From Sinorhizobium alkalisoli (GTDB taxonomy: Bacteria > Pseudomonadota > Alphaproteobacteria > Rhizobiales > Rhizobiaceae): DNA of 64,000 nt. Location of the stretch: NCBI RefSeq assembly GCF_008932245.1, contig NZ_CP034909.1, positions 2,356,001 through 2,420,000 on the forward strand, written 5' to 3'. The position numbers were made by a program, and so were the translations under genes. Positions 37,593 to 47,458 of this stretch are shown piece by piece. The notes under the pieces were generated by a model. The model did not search any database. It was not told the DNA's origin and saw only the letters and a list, made by a program, of their open reading frames with translations. Within the stretch, counting starts at the first letter, position 1, and the number at the start of each line of letters is the position of its first letter.

Positions 37593-38516
37593 ATGGCAGG
37601 CACGATGCTTTCGATCGGCGAATGCATGGTCGAACTGATGCAGGCGGAGAGAGGCATGCTGCGCAAGGGCTATGCCGGCGACAGCTTCAATACCGCTTAT
37701 TATGCCCGGCTATTTGCGCCGGCGGACTGGACGGTGGATTATTTCACCGCCGTCGGCACCGATGCGGTCTCGGACGAAATGATCGCCTTCATGGAAAGTA
37801 ACGGAATCGGCACGTCGCATATCGCCCGGATCGAGGGTCGCATGCCGGGCCTTTACATGATCCACCTGAAGGAGGGCGAGCGCAGCTTCTCCTACTGGCG
37901 TTCCACCTCTTCCGCCAAGCTGCTTGCCGAGGACCCGGATCGGCTGAGGAAGGCTGTCGAGGCCGCGGACGTTGCCTTTTTCTCCGGCATCACGCTGGCG
38001 ATCCTCTCGCCCGGCGCGGGCGAGACGCTGCTTTCCGAACTGCGCCGCGCGAAGGCCGGCGGCAAGCGCGTCGTCTTCGATCCGAATATCCGTCCGCGCC
38101 TGTGGGACGACGCGACCCGGATGCTCACCACTCTCGAGGCCGGCGCCCGGGCGGCGACGATGGTGCTGCCGAGCTTTGACGACGAGGCGACGCATTTCGG
38201 CGATGCGTCAGTCGGCGAGACGATCGATCGCTACCGCGCGCTTGGTGTCGAGGAGATCGCCGTCAAGGACGGCGGCAAAGGCATCACGCTGCAGTTTGAC
38301 GGCGAACGCCTGCATGTGCCCGCAGTTCCCGCGTCGCGGATCGTCGACACCACCAGCGCCGGCGACAGCTTCAACGGCTCTTTCCTCGCCCGTCTTGCCG
38401 CCGGCGACAGCCCCGCCGATGCCGCCGCCTTCGCCGCCCACGTCGCTGCTGCCGTCATCGGTCACCACGGGGCGCTGGTTGCGCGGGAGACGCTGGCGGT
38501 CGAGGATATCGCTTAG
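37593..38516 (+). CDS. kdgK: 2-dehydro-3-deoxygluconokinase
   Basis: A 307-residue PfkB-family sugar kinase that phosphorylates 2-keto-3-deoxygluconate, feeding the Entner-Doudoroff route. Seen: GYAGDSFNTAYYARLF near residue 26 and the anion hole DTTSAGDSFNGSFLARL near 255, with the catalytic Asp. Start 37593 follows AAGGGAGG; upstream codons are not supported. It converges with der. KDG specificity is inferred from overall resemblance. Confidence 0.86.
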   Translation: MAGTMLSIGECMVELMQAERGMLRKGYAGDSFNTAYYARLFAPADWTVDYFTAVGTDAVSDEMIAFMESNGIGTSHIARIEGRMPGLYMIHLKEGERSFSYWRSTSSAKLLAEDPDRLRKAVEAADVAFFSGITLAILSPGAGETLLSELRRAKAGGKRVVFDPNIRPRLWDDATRMLTTLEAGARAATMVLPSFDDEATHFGDASVGETIDRYRALGVEEIAVKDGGKGITLQFDGERLHVPAVPASRIVDTTSAGDSFNGSFLARLAAGDSPADAAAFAAHVAAAVIGHHGALVARETLAVEDIA

Positions 38517-38583
38517 ATCGGCAGCTGCTGCGGAGGACGGGCAGGCGCATGAGGGGCCAACGCCGTCCTCACTCGGCAAACCG

Positions 38584-40017
38584 TCACCGCCTCTTGCGCG
38601 CCTTCGTCTCGTAGGGATTGTCCGAGGCGCGGAAATGGACGCGAATGGGCACGCCCGGCATATCGAAATCCTTGCGCAGGCCGTTGACGAGATAGCGGAC
38701 ATAGGATTCCGGCACCGCCTCCGGACGGGTGCAGGAGATCATGAAGCCCGGCGGGCGGGCCTTCACCTGCGTCATGTATTTGAGCTTGAGCCGGCGGCCG
38801 GAGACGGCCGGCGGTGGGTGCTGCACCTGTTGCGCTTCGAGCCAGCGGTTGAGGCGCGCCGTCGAAATACGGCGGTTCCAGACCTTGTCGGTCTCGATGA
38901 TCGCCTGCATCAGCCGGTCGAGCCCATAGCCCGTGTGTCCGGAAATCGGCACCGCGCGGATGCCGCGGGCCTGCGGCAGCAGCCGTTCGGTCTTCTCGCG
39001 CAGGTCCGCGAGCACCGCCTGCCAATCCTCGACCAGATCCCATTTGTTGAAGGCGAGCACCGCCGCACGTCCCTCGCGCAGCACCAGGTCGACGATCTGC
39101 AGATCCTGCTTCTCGAAGGGAATAGTCGCATCGAAAACGATGACGACCGTTTCGGCAAAGCGGATCGCGCGCAGCGCGTCGGCGACGGAAAGCTTTTCGA
39201 GTTTCTCCTGAACTTTCGCCTTGCGGCGCATGCCTGCCGTATCGAACATCTTGATCGTGCGGTCACGCCATTGCCACTCGACCGAAATGGAATCGCGGGT
39301 AATCCCCGCCTCCGGACCGGTCAGGAGCCGGTCTTCGCCAAGGAAGCGGTTGATCAGCGTCGATTTGCCCGCATTGGGGCGGCCGACGATCGCGACGCGC
39401 AGAGGTTTGGTTTCGTCATAGACGGGCTCGGCCTCTTCGTCCTCCGCCCCCTCGCCCACCTCGGCCGGCCTGACATCGACATCCGTCACGGCGACGTCCT
39501 CGGCGGGCGGAAAGGCCCTCTCCTCGCCAAGCGCTGCGACGATCGCGTCGCGTAGGTCGAGCATGCCCTGGCCATGCTCGGCCGAGATCGGGCAGGGTTC
39601 GCCAAGGCCGAGCGTAAAGGCATCGTAGAAGCCGCCCTCGGAGCCGCGAGCCTCGGCTTTGTTGGCCACGACGATGACCGGCTTGCCGCGCCGGCGCAGC
39701 ATTTCGGCAAGCGTCTCGTCGGCGGGCGTCAGGCCTGCCTTGGCGTCGACGATGAAGAGCGACAGGTCGGCCTCGTCGATTGCCGCCTCGGTCTGCGCCC
39801 ACATGCGGCCCTGCAGGCTGTCGGGTGCGGATTGCTCGAGGCCGGCCGTGTCGATGATGCGGAATTTGAGGTCGACGAGCTTGGCGTCGCCCGGACGGCG
39901 GTCACGCGTCACCCCCGGCGTGTCGTCGACAAGCGCCAGCTTCTTGCCCACAAGCCGGTTGAACAGTGTGGACTTGCCTACATTAGGGCGCCCGACGATG
40001 GCGACGGTAAAACTCAT
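38584..40017 (-). CDS. der: GTPase Der (EngA)
   Basis: A 477-residue GTPase with two G domains in tandem, needed for 50S ribosome assembly and generally essential. Domain 1 has GRPNVGKST (8-16), DTPGV and ANKAE; domain 2 has [14 protein letters not shown] and NKWD; a KH-like C-terminal domain ends in basic KARKRR. An acidic linker ([17 protein letters not shown]) joins the two. It begins 10 bp after the TPR gene. In S. meliloti 1021 this gene (engA) lies on pSymB; here it is surrounded by chromosomal neighbours. Confidence 0.97.
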   Translation of the reverse strand: MSFTVAIVGRPNVGKSTLFNRLVGKKLALVDDTPGVTRDRRPGDAKLVDLKFRIIDTAGLEQSAPDSLQGRMWAQTEAAIDEADLSLFIVDAKAGLTPADETLAEMLRRRGKPVIVVANKAEARGSEGGFYDAFTLGLGEPCPISAEHGQGMLDLRDAIVAALGEERAFPPAEDVAVTDVDVRPAEVGEGAEDEEAEPVYDETKPLRVAIVGRPNAGKSTLINRFLGEDRLLTGPEAGITRDSISVEWQWRDRTIKMFDTAGMRRKAKVQEKLEKLSVADALRAIRFAETVVIVFDATIPFEKQDLQIVDLVLREGRAAVLAFNKWDLVEDWQAVLADLREKTERLLPQARGIRAVPISGHTGYGLDRLMQAIIETDKVWNRRISTARLNRWLEAQQVQHPPPAVSGRRLKLKYMTQVKARPPGFMISCTRPEAVPESYVRYLVNGLRKDFDMPGVPIRVHFRASDNPYETKARKRR

Positions 40018-40027
40018 TCTGAATGCC

Positions 40028-40696
40028 TCAAGCCTTGCCGCTGGCCCCGATCACGTCGAGCAGCATCTGCGCCCTGTTCGCAATGCCGCGCGGGCTCTCC
40101 GTATCTTCGGCGATCTGCTGGAACCAGCTCTTCGCCTTGGCGTAGTCGCCCGCCTTGTAGGCGGCAAGCCCGAGCGCCTCGCGCGCGGAATGGCGCATGG
40201 CGTTCTGCGGCACCGCCAGTTGCTCGACCTCCGCCGAGACCTGCTCATAGGTTCCCGCGTCGATCAGCAGATAGGCCGCGCGCAGCCGCGCCGCGTCGCG
40301 CAGCGCCGCCGGAATCCGGCTGTCCTTGCCGATGTCGGTAAAGGCCGCGATCGCCGCGTCGGTTTCCCCCTTTTCGGCCTCGAGCGTCGCCGCACGCAGA
40401 CGGGCAAGCACGGGATAGGAGCCGTAGCCATCCTGCTCGAGCTTCGTCAGCGCGGCCAGCGCTTCGTCGGATTTGTTTTCCTTGGCGAGGTCGAGGGCGA
40501 CCAGGAAGGCGTCGCCGGATTCCGACGAGGAGGCATCCTGCCAATAGTCGTAGCCGACCTTGCCGATCGTGCCGAGGATAATCAAGGCGGCGACCGCGAT
40601 AATGACCCCGCCGAACCGCGTCCAGATCGCCTTCATCTGGTCCGAACGGAGCTCTTCATTGACCTCGCGGATAAAGCTGTCGTCTTGGTTCGCCAT
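40028..40696 (-). CDS. Membrane-anchored TPR protein (YfgM-like)
   Basis: A 222-residue protein with a cytoplasmic N-terminus ([20 protein letters not shown]), one transmembrane helix at about 29-46 and a periplasmic region of TPR-like repeats ([46 protein letters not shown]). It resembles E. coli YfgM, which works with the SecYEG/PpiD chaperone network and likewise sits upstream of der; the function here is inferred from that. Start 40696 has only a modest upstream signal. Confidence 0.85.
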   Translation of the reverse strand: MANQDDSFIREVNEELRSDQMKAIWTRFGGVIIAVAALIILGTIGKVGYDYWQDASSSESGDAFLVALDLAKENKSDEALAALTKLEQDGYGSYPVLARLRAATLEAEKGETDAAIAAFTDIGKDSRIPAALRDAARLRAAYLLIDAGTYEQVSAEVEQLAVPQNAMRHSAREALGLAAYKAGDYAKAKSWFQQIAEDTESPRGIANRAQMLLDVIGASGKA

Positions 40697-40832
40697 GTCC
40701 TGTTCCGGCTGCCCGGCCTTTACTTTAAAGATTGCGTCTGGAGCGGCAACGCCGCGCATCTTTCTCGATGCTGCCCCAGGAGTTTGCGCCTTCTACCCGA
40801 TTTTGCGCCGCTTGTAAGGGGGCGAACGTGAT

Positions 40833-41420
40833 TTACCCGACCACGAGAGGAGCGACGCCGATCACCAACTCGTGCAGTTTCCAGACAATGACGCCAAAAA
40901 GCGCGGCTCCGATCACCGCCGCCGCAAGATCGTAGCGGTAGGAGACGAAGCGGGGATAGGCGATCTCGCCCGCCCGCCACCGCTTCTTCATCGAGATGCG
41001 CATGATCACGCCCCAGGCGAGAAACGAGCCGAAAAGCAGGACGGACGCCGTTTCGCCATTGGCGAGCAGGTGCGCGAGCGCCCAGATCTTGATTGCCAGG
41101 ATCGCGGGGTGCTTGGTCGCCACGCGAATCCTGCCGGGCGGCAGGAAAGCGGCCACAAGGCAGATGCAAGCGATCAGCATCAGCGTCAGCGCGATATGCG
41201 CCATGAAGATGGGCGGTGTGTAAAGCATTCCGGTCGTCGTGCGAGCCTGAGCGAAGCCGATCGCGATCAGCGCCAGCCCGACGAGTGCAAGCGTACCGTG
41301 TACGCCGTGCCATGTACCCGTGCCGCGCCGCTTGATCACCGCTGTGCGGATCGCAGGCGCGAAGCTTCGCACCAGATGGATGCCGAAAAATATCACGATG
41401 CCCAGGACCAGAAGTGCCAT
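40833..41420 (-). CDS. NnrU family membrane protein
   Basis: A 195-residue polytopic inner-membrane protein with about five or six helices, of the NnrU family linked to denitrification in some alphaproteobacteria. Motifs: HLVRSF at the start, GTGTWHGVHGTLALVGLALIAIG, and the helix KHPAILAIKIWALAHLLANGE with conserved His residues. The ATG at 41420 has GGGGGAG upstream. No denitrification genes are near, so its role is open. The 136 bp after it lead to the TPR-der unit and probably hold that promoter. Confidence 0.85.
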   Translation of the reverse strand: MALLVLGIVIFFGIHLVRSFAPAIRTAVIKRRGTGTWHGVHGTLALVGLALIAIGFAQARTTTGMLYTPPIFMAHIALTLMLIACICLVAAFLPPGRIRVATKHPAILAIKIWALAHLLANGETASVLLFGSFLAWGVIMRISMKKRWRAGEIAYPRFVSYRYDLAAAVIGAALFGVIVWKLHELVIGVAPLVVG

Positions 41421-41606
41421 GTCTCCCCCGTTTTGACATTGAGCTCGGCCGACAGACCGACCTGCGCGCCCGTTTACCGTTCGTTAACCACCGCATAGCG
41501 GGACCGCCTGTGAATTTCCAGCCGGATCAAAGGATTGCCGCATTGTTGCTCAAGGAGGCAGCGAACAAATCGTCGCAGCCACTGATTCTCCCAAGAAGCC
41601 CTCCGC

Positions 41607-42605
41607 ATGATCCGCAAGTTCCTCACGCTCCCCGTCTGCCTTTTTCCCGCCCTCGCCGTCGCGGCGCCGCCGGCCGCACCGGCAAAAGACAAGCAACTGG
41701 TGATCGTCTCCTTCGATGGAGCCCATGACAATGCGCTTTGGGACAAGAGCCTCGCGTTGGCGAAACGGCACGGCGCGCACTTCACCTATTTCCTCTCCTG
41801 CACCTTTCTGATGACGAAAGCCGACGGGAAGGCGAGCTACAAGGCGCCGGGCCAGAAACGGGGCCGATCGAATGTCGGTTATGCCCAGGATCGCCACGAG
41901 GTCGCCGCTCGCGCCGGCCATATCTGGCGGGCGCATCTCGATGGACACGACATCGGCAGCCATGCCTGCGGTCACTTCGACGGCAAGGGCTGGAGCGAGG
42001 CCGACTGGAAGCAGGAATTCTCGTCCTTCCGCACGGCGCTCGTCGACGCCTGGAAGAGGGCCGGCAGGCCGGAGGCCGAGCCGGAAGGCTGGGCGGACTT
42101 CGCCCGAACCGGCATTACGGGCTTTCGCGCCCCCTACCTCTCCTTGAGCGACGGGCTGGTGCCGGCAATAAAGGCCTTCGGCTTCACCTATGATGCCAGT
42201 CTCGTCACCAAAGGCCCCGCTTGGCCGAGGGCCGGGGACGAACTGCCCCGCTTCGGCCTGCCGCTCATCCCCGAAGGGCCTTCCCGCCGGCCGGTGATCG
42301 GCATGGACTACAATCTTTTCATCCGCCATTCGATGGGGATCGAAAACAAGAAGGACAGCGCCCGCTTCGAGGAACGCACGCTGGAAGCCTTTCGCAACGC
42401 CTTCATCAGGGAATATGACGGCGAGCGCATCCCGCTGCAGCTCGGCTTCCATTTCGTCGAGATGAACGGCGGCGCCTACTGGCGCGCGCTCGACCGCTTC
42501 CTGACCGAGGCCTGCGGCAAGCCGGACGTCGCCTGCGTCAGCTATGCGCAGGCACTGCCCTTGATCGAGCGCGCCAGGAAGAAGGCGGACGGCTCCGCCT
42601 TCTGA
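41607..42605 (+). CDS. Polysaccharide deacetylase family protein
   Basis: A 332-residue secreted carbohydrate esterase-like protein with an N-terminal signal peptide (MIRKFLTLPVCLFPALAVAAPPA). The NodB-type fold is seen from IVSFDGAHDN (motif 1), DGHDIGSHACGH (motif 2, two metal-binding His), GFRAPYLS (motif 3) and TYDASLV. Motif 1 differs from the usual FDDG, so the chemistry may differ. It probably acts on an N- or O-acetylated glycan in the periplasm. It converges with bacA with only 12 bp between. Confidence 0.83.
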   Translation: MIRKFLTLPVCLFPALAVAAPPAAPAKDKQLVIVSFDGAHDNALWDKSLALAKRHGAHFTYFLSCTFLMTKADGKASYKAPGQKRGRSNVGYAQDRHEVAARAGHIWRAHLDGHDIGSHACGHFDGKGWSEADWKQEFSSFRTALVDAWKRAGRPEAEPEGWADFARTGITGFRAPYLSLSDGLVPAIKAFGFTYDASLVTKGPAWPRAGDELPRFGLPLIPEGPSRRPVIGMDYNLFIRHSMGIENKKDSARFEERTLEAFRNAFIREYDGERIPLQLGFHFVEMNGGAYWRALDRFLTEACGKPDVACVSYAQALPLIERARKKADGSAF

Positions 42606-42617
42606 TGGATGGCGCGA

Positions 42618-43880
42618 TCAGAGCGCCATCTCCTCCTTGCCGCCGGCCTCGATGAACTGCTGATCGATCTCCGGCAGCGGCTCTTCATAGAGGATCGATT
42701 CGAAGGCGCGCAGGCGCTTGTAGATCGACAGGAGTTCGACGATCGTCGTCCAGGAATTGACGAGATACTGGAAGGACTCGCGCACCTGCCCGAAGACGTT
42801 CAGTATCTGGGTCATCACGCCGAGCGTCAGCTTCCCCGCCACGATTGCGGGCACCAGCACGAATGTGCCGTACAGGTTATCGGCCTGCAGGTAGAAGATA
42901 CGCGCTATGTTGAAATACATGTAGTGGAAGTATAGGCGGAAATAATTCCTTCTCACGTTGTGAAACAGCTCTCCGAGGGTCAGCGGATCGGCGCGATCCG
43001 CATGATCTTCGCCGTAGACCAGTTCCTTACGATACGCCGCCTCGACCCGCTGGTTTCGAAATTCGAGGCCCGGAAGCTTGATGCCGACCAAGGCAAGGAA
43101 AACAGTGCCAAAAATCGACCAGCTGATCGCCGCCCAGACCAATGCATGGGGCACTTCGCCGACGACCGGCAGTACGCTGACCTGCTCGGAGAACTTGAAG
43201 AGCACCGGCAGGAAAGCAATCAGCGTCATGATGGAACTTACGAGGCCGACACCCAGCCGTTCGACCGTGGACGAAAAGCGCATCGTGTCTTCCTGGACGC
43301 GCTGAGATGCCCCTTCGACATGGCGCAGCTTCGGCCAATGCGAGACGTAGAATTCGTTCATCGCGGTCCGCCAGCGGAAGATGTAGTGGCTGACGAAGAA
43401 GAGATTGAGTACGCCGACCGTCACCGCCACGAACGCAATCCCGGCGAAGCCGAGCATGCCGGTATAGAGCTGCTCGGCCGTCACGGGTGCCGTCTTCGCT
43501 AGCGCTTGCTGGATCAGGTTATAGAAGGGGCCGTACCAGGCGTTGATCGCGACGCTGACCTGGACCGAAAAATAGGTGTTGAAGATAATCAGCGCCGAAC
43601 CGAGAATCGACCAGTTTTGCCACCTGTGCGGCGCGTATGCGAACCAGAATCCGGCGAACAGGGCTACGACCGCCAGATAGTAGATGTAGAACCAGAGGAA
43701 CGGGGCCGACCAGAAGACCGAAACACCGATGACGGGTTCCACGCCATCGGGAAGCGGCGGCAACCCGAACACTGCGCCAAGATCACGCCCCGCGCTATAC
43801 CAGCCGAGGATGGCGATGAGCGACCAGACGACAACGGAAAGAAAAAACAGCTTCGGTTTGGGAAAGAAGGATTCGAACAA
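42618..43880 (-). CDS. bacA: Peptide transporter BacA/SbmA
   Basis: A 420-residue inner-membrane protein of the SbmA/BacA family with about seven or eight helices, importing antimicrobial and nodule-specific peptides and required for bacteroid survival in S. meliloti. The length equals the S. meliloti protein, and [13 protein letters not shown] plus [22 protein letters not shown] and [23 protein letters not shown] are characteristic. The apparent start is TTG at 43880, with only weak ribosome-binding sequence before it. In S. meliloti 1021 bacA lies on pSymB, near engA and bdhA; here the same set is on the chromosome. Confidence 0.9.
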   Translation of the reverse strand: MFESFFPKPKLFFLSVVVWSLIAILGWYSAGRDLGAVFGLPPLPDGVEPVIGVSVFWSAPFLWFYIYYLAVVALFAGFWFAYAPHRWQNWSILGSALIIFNTYFSVQVSVAINAWYGPFYNLIQQALAKTAPVTAEQLYTGMLGFAGIAFVAVTVGVLNLFFVSHYIFRWRTAMNEFYVSHWPKLRHVEGASQRVQEDTMRFSSTVERLGVGLVSSIMTLIAFLPVLFKFSEQVSVLPVVGEVPHALVWAAISWSIFGTVFLALVGIKLPGLEFRNQRVEAAYRKELVYGEDHADRADPLTLGELFHNVRRNYFRLYFHYMYFNIARIFYLQADNLYGTFVLVPAIVAGKLTLGVMTQILNVFGQVRESFQYLVNSWTTIVELLSIYKRLRAFESILYEEPLPEIDQQFIEAGGKEEMAL

Positions 43881-44012
43881 GGGACGGCACTCACGTTTTC
43901 TCGGAGGTCTACGACTTGCCTCCTGATGCGCCGAAACTAGGGCAATTTCACCGCTTCAACAATTCGACAATACGAATGTTACCGTTATTTCATGAAGCTG
44001 CGCCCGGCGAGA

Positions 44013-45317
44013 TCATGGTTGCCGCGCGGCGATCGCGGCGTTGATTGCGCGCAACTCCAGCACCACGACGCCGCCGCACGCCAGGAGCACGATTGCGGCA
44101 ACCAAGGTCGGCGGAGTAAAGCTTCCGGTCCATTCGGCCAGCCAGCCGGCCACCAGAGGCCCTATGATCTGCCCTACGCCGAAGGCGGCGGTCATGAAGG
44201 CGAGCGCCCGGCGCGGGCTTTCGGGTGCAAGGCGGTGACCGATCTGCAGGCCGTAGGCCGTGATCATCATGAAAGTGAGCCCCAGCATCAGACCGCCGAC
44301 GAGCGGTGCCAGGGTTCCGGGCAGAGAGACGGTCAGGACAAGGCCGGCCGCCTCGACGAGGAGCCCAATGGCATATAAGCCGGCAAGACCGACGCGCCGC
44401 ACGGCGAAACGCCAGAGCTGCACCGACAATGCGGCACTGGCACCCGTCAGCAGCCAGGCCGGGAATTCTCCGCCGCCTGCCTCGCGGGCCATGGCGACGA
44501 GGAAGGTGGCGGTAATCACATAGCCGAAGCCGAAAAAGCCGTAGGTGAGCGTCACCACCGCGAGCTCTCTCGTCCAGACAAGCGGCGCCTCCGGCCGTTC
44601 GCCTTCCGCGGCCTTGCCACTCTCCTGCAACAGAACCGCGACGAGAGCAGTGCCCGCAAGCGCGAGAAGAGCGCCGGTAAACCAGTGTGCCTGCGAGGCG
44701 GAAAGGCTGCCGACCCCGGCGAGCGGCGCCGCCCAGACGGCGATCGACGACAGCGCGATGCCAAACCCGACGCCGCCGAAATGCACCGGCGGCACATGTT
44801 CCGATCTCGCGCGCAGGCCCTCGCCGAGCACGATCCCTGACACGAAGATCATGGCGAAGGCGCTCGCGAGGCCCGCAAGGAAGCGGATGAGCCCGAAGGC
44901 GAGCACCGACGCGGTGAGTCCCATGGCGCCAAGCAGCAGTGCCGTAGCCACCAGGGCGGCCAGGCCAATTCTGCGTTCGTGGCCGTGAGCCCAGCCATAG
45001 GCCGCCAGCACGGCACCGGCGAGATAGCCGACGAAATTCGCCGAGGCGATCAGCCCGGCATGCGCGGGTGAAAGCCCCGCATCCGCCATCATGGCCGGCA
45101 GGATAGGCGTATAGGAAAACCGGCCGAGGCCCATCGCCACCGCCATAGCGATGGCGCCGGCGATGGCGGTCGCAACGAGGCTCCCGCTCGAAACGGCAGG
45201 AAGGGCGGCAGGCGACGAAGCCTCCGCATGCTCCCCCGGGTGCGGATCGGCACCATCGACGACGGCTTCGCCGGATCGCCTGCCGTCGCGGTCCGGCACT
45301 CTCTGGTGCGTGCTCAT
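44013..45317 (-). CDS. YbfB/YjiJ family MFS transporter
   Basis: A 434-residue major facilitator protein with about 12 helices after a 45-residue polar N-terminal tail (HPGEHAEASSPAALP). Recognisable: GLGRFSYTPILPAMMADAGLS near TM1-2, the start of the YbfB/YjiJ-type repeat, and GAFVGQ-like AAFGVGQIIGPLVAGWLAE. Substrate unknown. It is an isolated gene between bacA and map. The tail may mean that the true start is further in (SSGSLVATAIAG), but no better start is evident. Confidence 0.85.
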   Translation of the reverse strand: MSTHQRVPDRDGRRSGEAVVDGADPHPGEHAEASSPAALPAVSSGSLVATAIAGAIAMAVAMGLGRFSYTPILPAMMADAGLSPAHAGLIASANFVGYLAGAVLAAYGWAHGHERRIGLAALVATALLLGAMGLTASVLAFGLIRFLAGLASAFAMIFVSGIVLGEGLRARSEHVPPVHFGGVGFGIALSSIAVWAAPLAGVGSLSASQAHWFTGALLALAGTALVAVLLQESGKAAEGERPEAPLVWTRELAVVTLTYGFFGFGYVITATFLVAMAREAGGGEFPAWLLTGASAALSVQLWRFAVRRVGLAGLYAIGLLVEAAGLVLTVSLPGTLAPLVGGLMLGLTFMMITAYGLQIGHRLAPESPRRALAFMTAAFGVGQIIGPLVAGWLAEWTGSFTPPTLVAAIVLLACGGVVVLELRAINAAIAARQP

Positions 45318-45406
45318 AGGCCCTTATTGCACCGCAACAGGAAGGCGACAAATCAGTATATTTGAAGGGACGATGGAGGAAATCGAACGATCCGGCTTCG
45401 GCAAAC

Positions 45407-46156
45407 TCAGCCCGGCAGCGTCACAACCAGCGGACCGCCGCGGGTAACGACCACCGTATGTTCGTATTGCACCGTCGGTGCGCGCGGTTCGCTATAGAGC
45501 GTCCAGTCGTCGTCTCCGCCCTCGGCCCAATGCGCTCCCATCGACAGGAACGGCTCCACCGTGAAGACCATGCCTTCGCTCATCCGCCGCCGCTCCGAAG
45601 GATCCGGCCAGGTCGCGATTTCGCCGGGCTCCTCGTGGAGCGACCGGCCGATGCCGTGGCTTGCGAGATTGGTGACCAGCGAATAGCGGTTCTTGCGCGC
45701 GAATTCGCCAATGGCATTGCCGATAGCCGCAAGCGGCTGGTTCGGCCGCACCTGCTTGAGGCCCACCCACATGGCGCGCCTGCCGTCGCGGCAGAGGCGG
45801 TCGATCGCAGCCGTCACCGGCGGCACCGGAAACGACGAGCCCGTGTCGGCGAAGATGCCGTCCTTCTCGGCAGAGACATCGATATTGACGAGATCGCCCG
45901 AGTTGATGACCCGGCTGCCGGGAATGCCGTGGGCGATTTCCTCGTTGACGCTGATGCAGGTCGCGCCCGGAAAGCGGTAGCAGAGCTCCGGCGCCGAGCG
46001 CGCACCCGCATCCTCCAGCACCTTGCGGCCGATGGCATCGAGCTCCGCGGTCGTGATGCCCGGCTCGAGCGCGTCGCCCATCGCCTGAAGCGCGTTGGCG
46101 CAGATGCGGCCGATCTCCTTCAGCCGTTCGAGGTCTTCGTCATTGTTGAGGGTCAT
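45407..46156 (-). CDS. map: Type I methionine aminopeptidase
   Basis: A 249-residue dimetal peptidase that removes the initiator Met. Seen: CISVNEEIAHGIPG with the first His, NIDVSAEKDGIFADTG with two Asp ligands, NLASHGIGRSLHEEP with His, and GMVFTVEPFL with Glu. The start at 46156 (MTLNNDED) is used; another Met is seven codons upstream. This is probably a second map, since it stands alone away from ribosomal-protein genes. Confidence 0.94.
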   Translation of the reverse strand: MTLNNDEDLERLKEIGRICANALQAMGDALEPGITTAELDAIGRKVLEDAGARSAPELCYRFPGATCISVNEEIAHGIPGSRVINSGDLVNIDVSAEKDGIFADTGSSFPVPPVTAAIDRLCRDGRRAMWVGLKQVRPNQPLAAIGNAIGEFARKNRYSLVTNLASHGIGRSLHEEPGEIATWPDPSERRRMSEGMVFTVEPFLSMGAHWAEGGDDDWTLYSEPRAPTVQYEHTVVVTRGGPLVVTLPG

Positions 46157-46219
46157 GGCGTCTCGCTTTCGCGGCACATGTAGCGTGCCGGCCAGGCTTA
46201 TGCCAGTCCCTCGACTGCG

Positions 46220-47275
46220 TCAGTCCCTAAAGTTGCCGGCCGCCTCCTCCGCCAGCATCTCCCGCACGAGTGGGGCGACCTTGGTGCCGTAGAGCTCAAT
46301 GCCGCGCATGATCTGGTCGTGCGGCATGAGCCCGATCGCCATCTGCAGGAGGAAGCGATCGTTGCGGAAGAGCCGCTGATGCACGACGATCTTTCGCGCT
46401 ACCGTCTCCGCATCGCCGATGAAGAGGTTGCCGGTCGGGCTCCGTGCCTGCTCGTAGTGGGCACGGCTCGTCGGCCCCCAGCCACGTTCGCGGCCGATAC
46501 GGTCCATCACCTCGGCCTGGGGGCCGTAGAACTGGTCGGCCGCGGCCTCTGTCGTGTCGGCGATGAAACCATGCACATTGATGCTCGTCTTCAGCGCCGA
46601 AATATCCTGGCCGGCGCGGCGGGCTGCCTCGCGATAGAGATCGAAGAGCGGTGCGAAACGCCGCGGCTCGCCGCCGATGATGGCAAGGGCCATCGGCAGG
46701 CCGAGCGCGCCGGCGCGCGCGACCGACTGCGGCGTGCCCCCGACGGCAATCCAGAGCGGCAGTGGATCTTGCAGCGACCGCGGATAGACGCCGCGGCCGT
46801 TGATCGCCGGCCGCATCTCACCGGCCCAGGTAACCTTCTCGGCCTCCCGGAGCTTGAGCAGGAGATCCAGCTTCTCGGCGAAGAGCTGGTCGTAGTCGTC
46901 GAGCGACTGTCCGAAGAGCGGGAAGGATTCGATGAAGGAACCGCGCCCGGCCATGATCTCGGCGCGGCCATTGGAAAGGAGATCGAGGGTCGCGTACTGC
47001 TGGAAGACGCGGACCGGCTCGTCGGAGCTCAGCACCGTCACTGCACTCGTCAGGCGAATACGGCTCGTGCGCGCCGCGGCCGCCGCAAGCACCACCGCCG
47101 GCGCGGAGACGGCGTAATCCGGCCGGTGATGCTCTCCAAGCCCGAAGACGTCGAGCCCCACCTGGTCGGCAAGCTCGATCTCCTCGATGAGATCGGCAAG
47201 CCGGCGGCGCCCTTCGGCGCCCTTGTCGGCCGCATTGGGATCGACATCCGCGAATGTGTAAAGCCCGAGTTCCAT
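46220..47275 (-). CDS. Luciferase-like (LLM class) flavin monooxygenase
   Basis: A 351-residue bacterial-luciferase-type TIM-barrel protein (F420/FMN-dependent family). Typical blocks: [64 protein letters not shown] (in two parts), [26 protein letters not shown] and [17 protein letters not shown]. Start 47275 begins the barrel (MELGLYTF). It oxidises an unknown substrate. The 50 codons upstream in frame look non-coding. It lies between map and glpK as an independent unit. Confidence 0.85.
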   Translation of the reverse strand: MELGLYTFADVDPNAADKGAEGRRRLADLIEEIELADQVGLDVFGLGEHHRPDYAVSAPAVVLAAAAARTSRIRLTSAVTVLSSDEPVRVFQQYATLDLLSNGRAEIMAGRGSFIESFPLFGQSLDDYDQLFAEKLDLLLKLREAEKVTWAGEMRPAINGRGVYPRSLQDPLPLWIAVGGTPQSVARAGALGLPMALAIIGGEPRRFAPLFDLYREAARRAGQDISALKTSINVHGFIADTTEAAADQFYGPQAEVMDRIGRERGWGPTSRAHYEQARSPTGNLFIGDAETVARKIVVHQRLFRNDRFLLQMAIGLMPHDQIMRGIELYGTKVAPLVREMLAEEAAGNFRD

Positions 47276-47458
47276 GGCAGCACCCTGTTTGCTCTTCGCG
47301 ATGAGATAGTCGGCTGACGCCCAGGCCGCCAAGGCGCATTCAGGAAACACTCTGTTTCCGACAAAGTGCGTTTCCGACCATGCGGCCTGGGCCTCCCTCT
47401 TTGCCGGGAAGTGCCGCCCAAGCAATCACTGTCCCCTCGCCCGCTGCAGGCCGATGCG

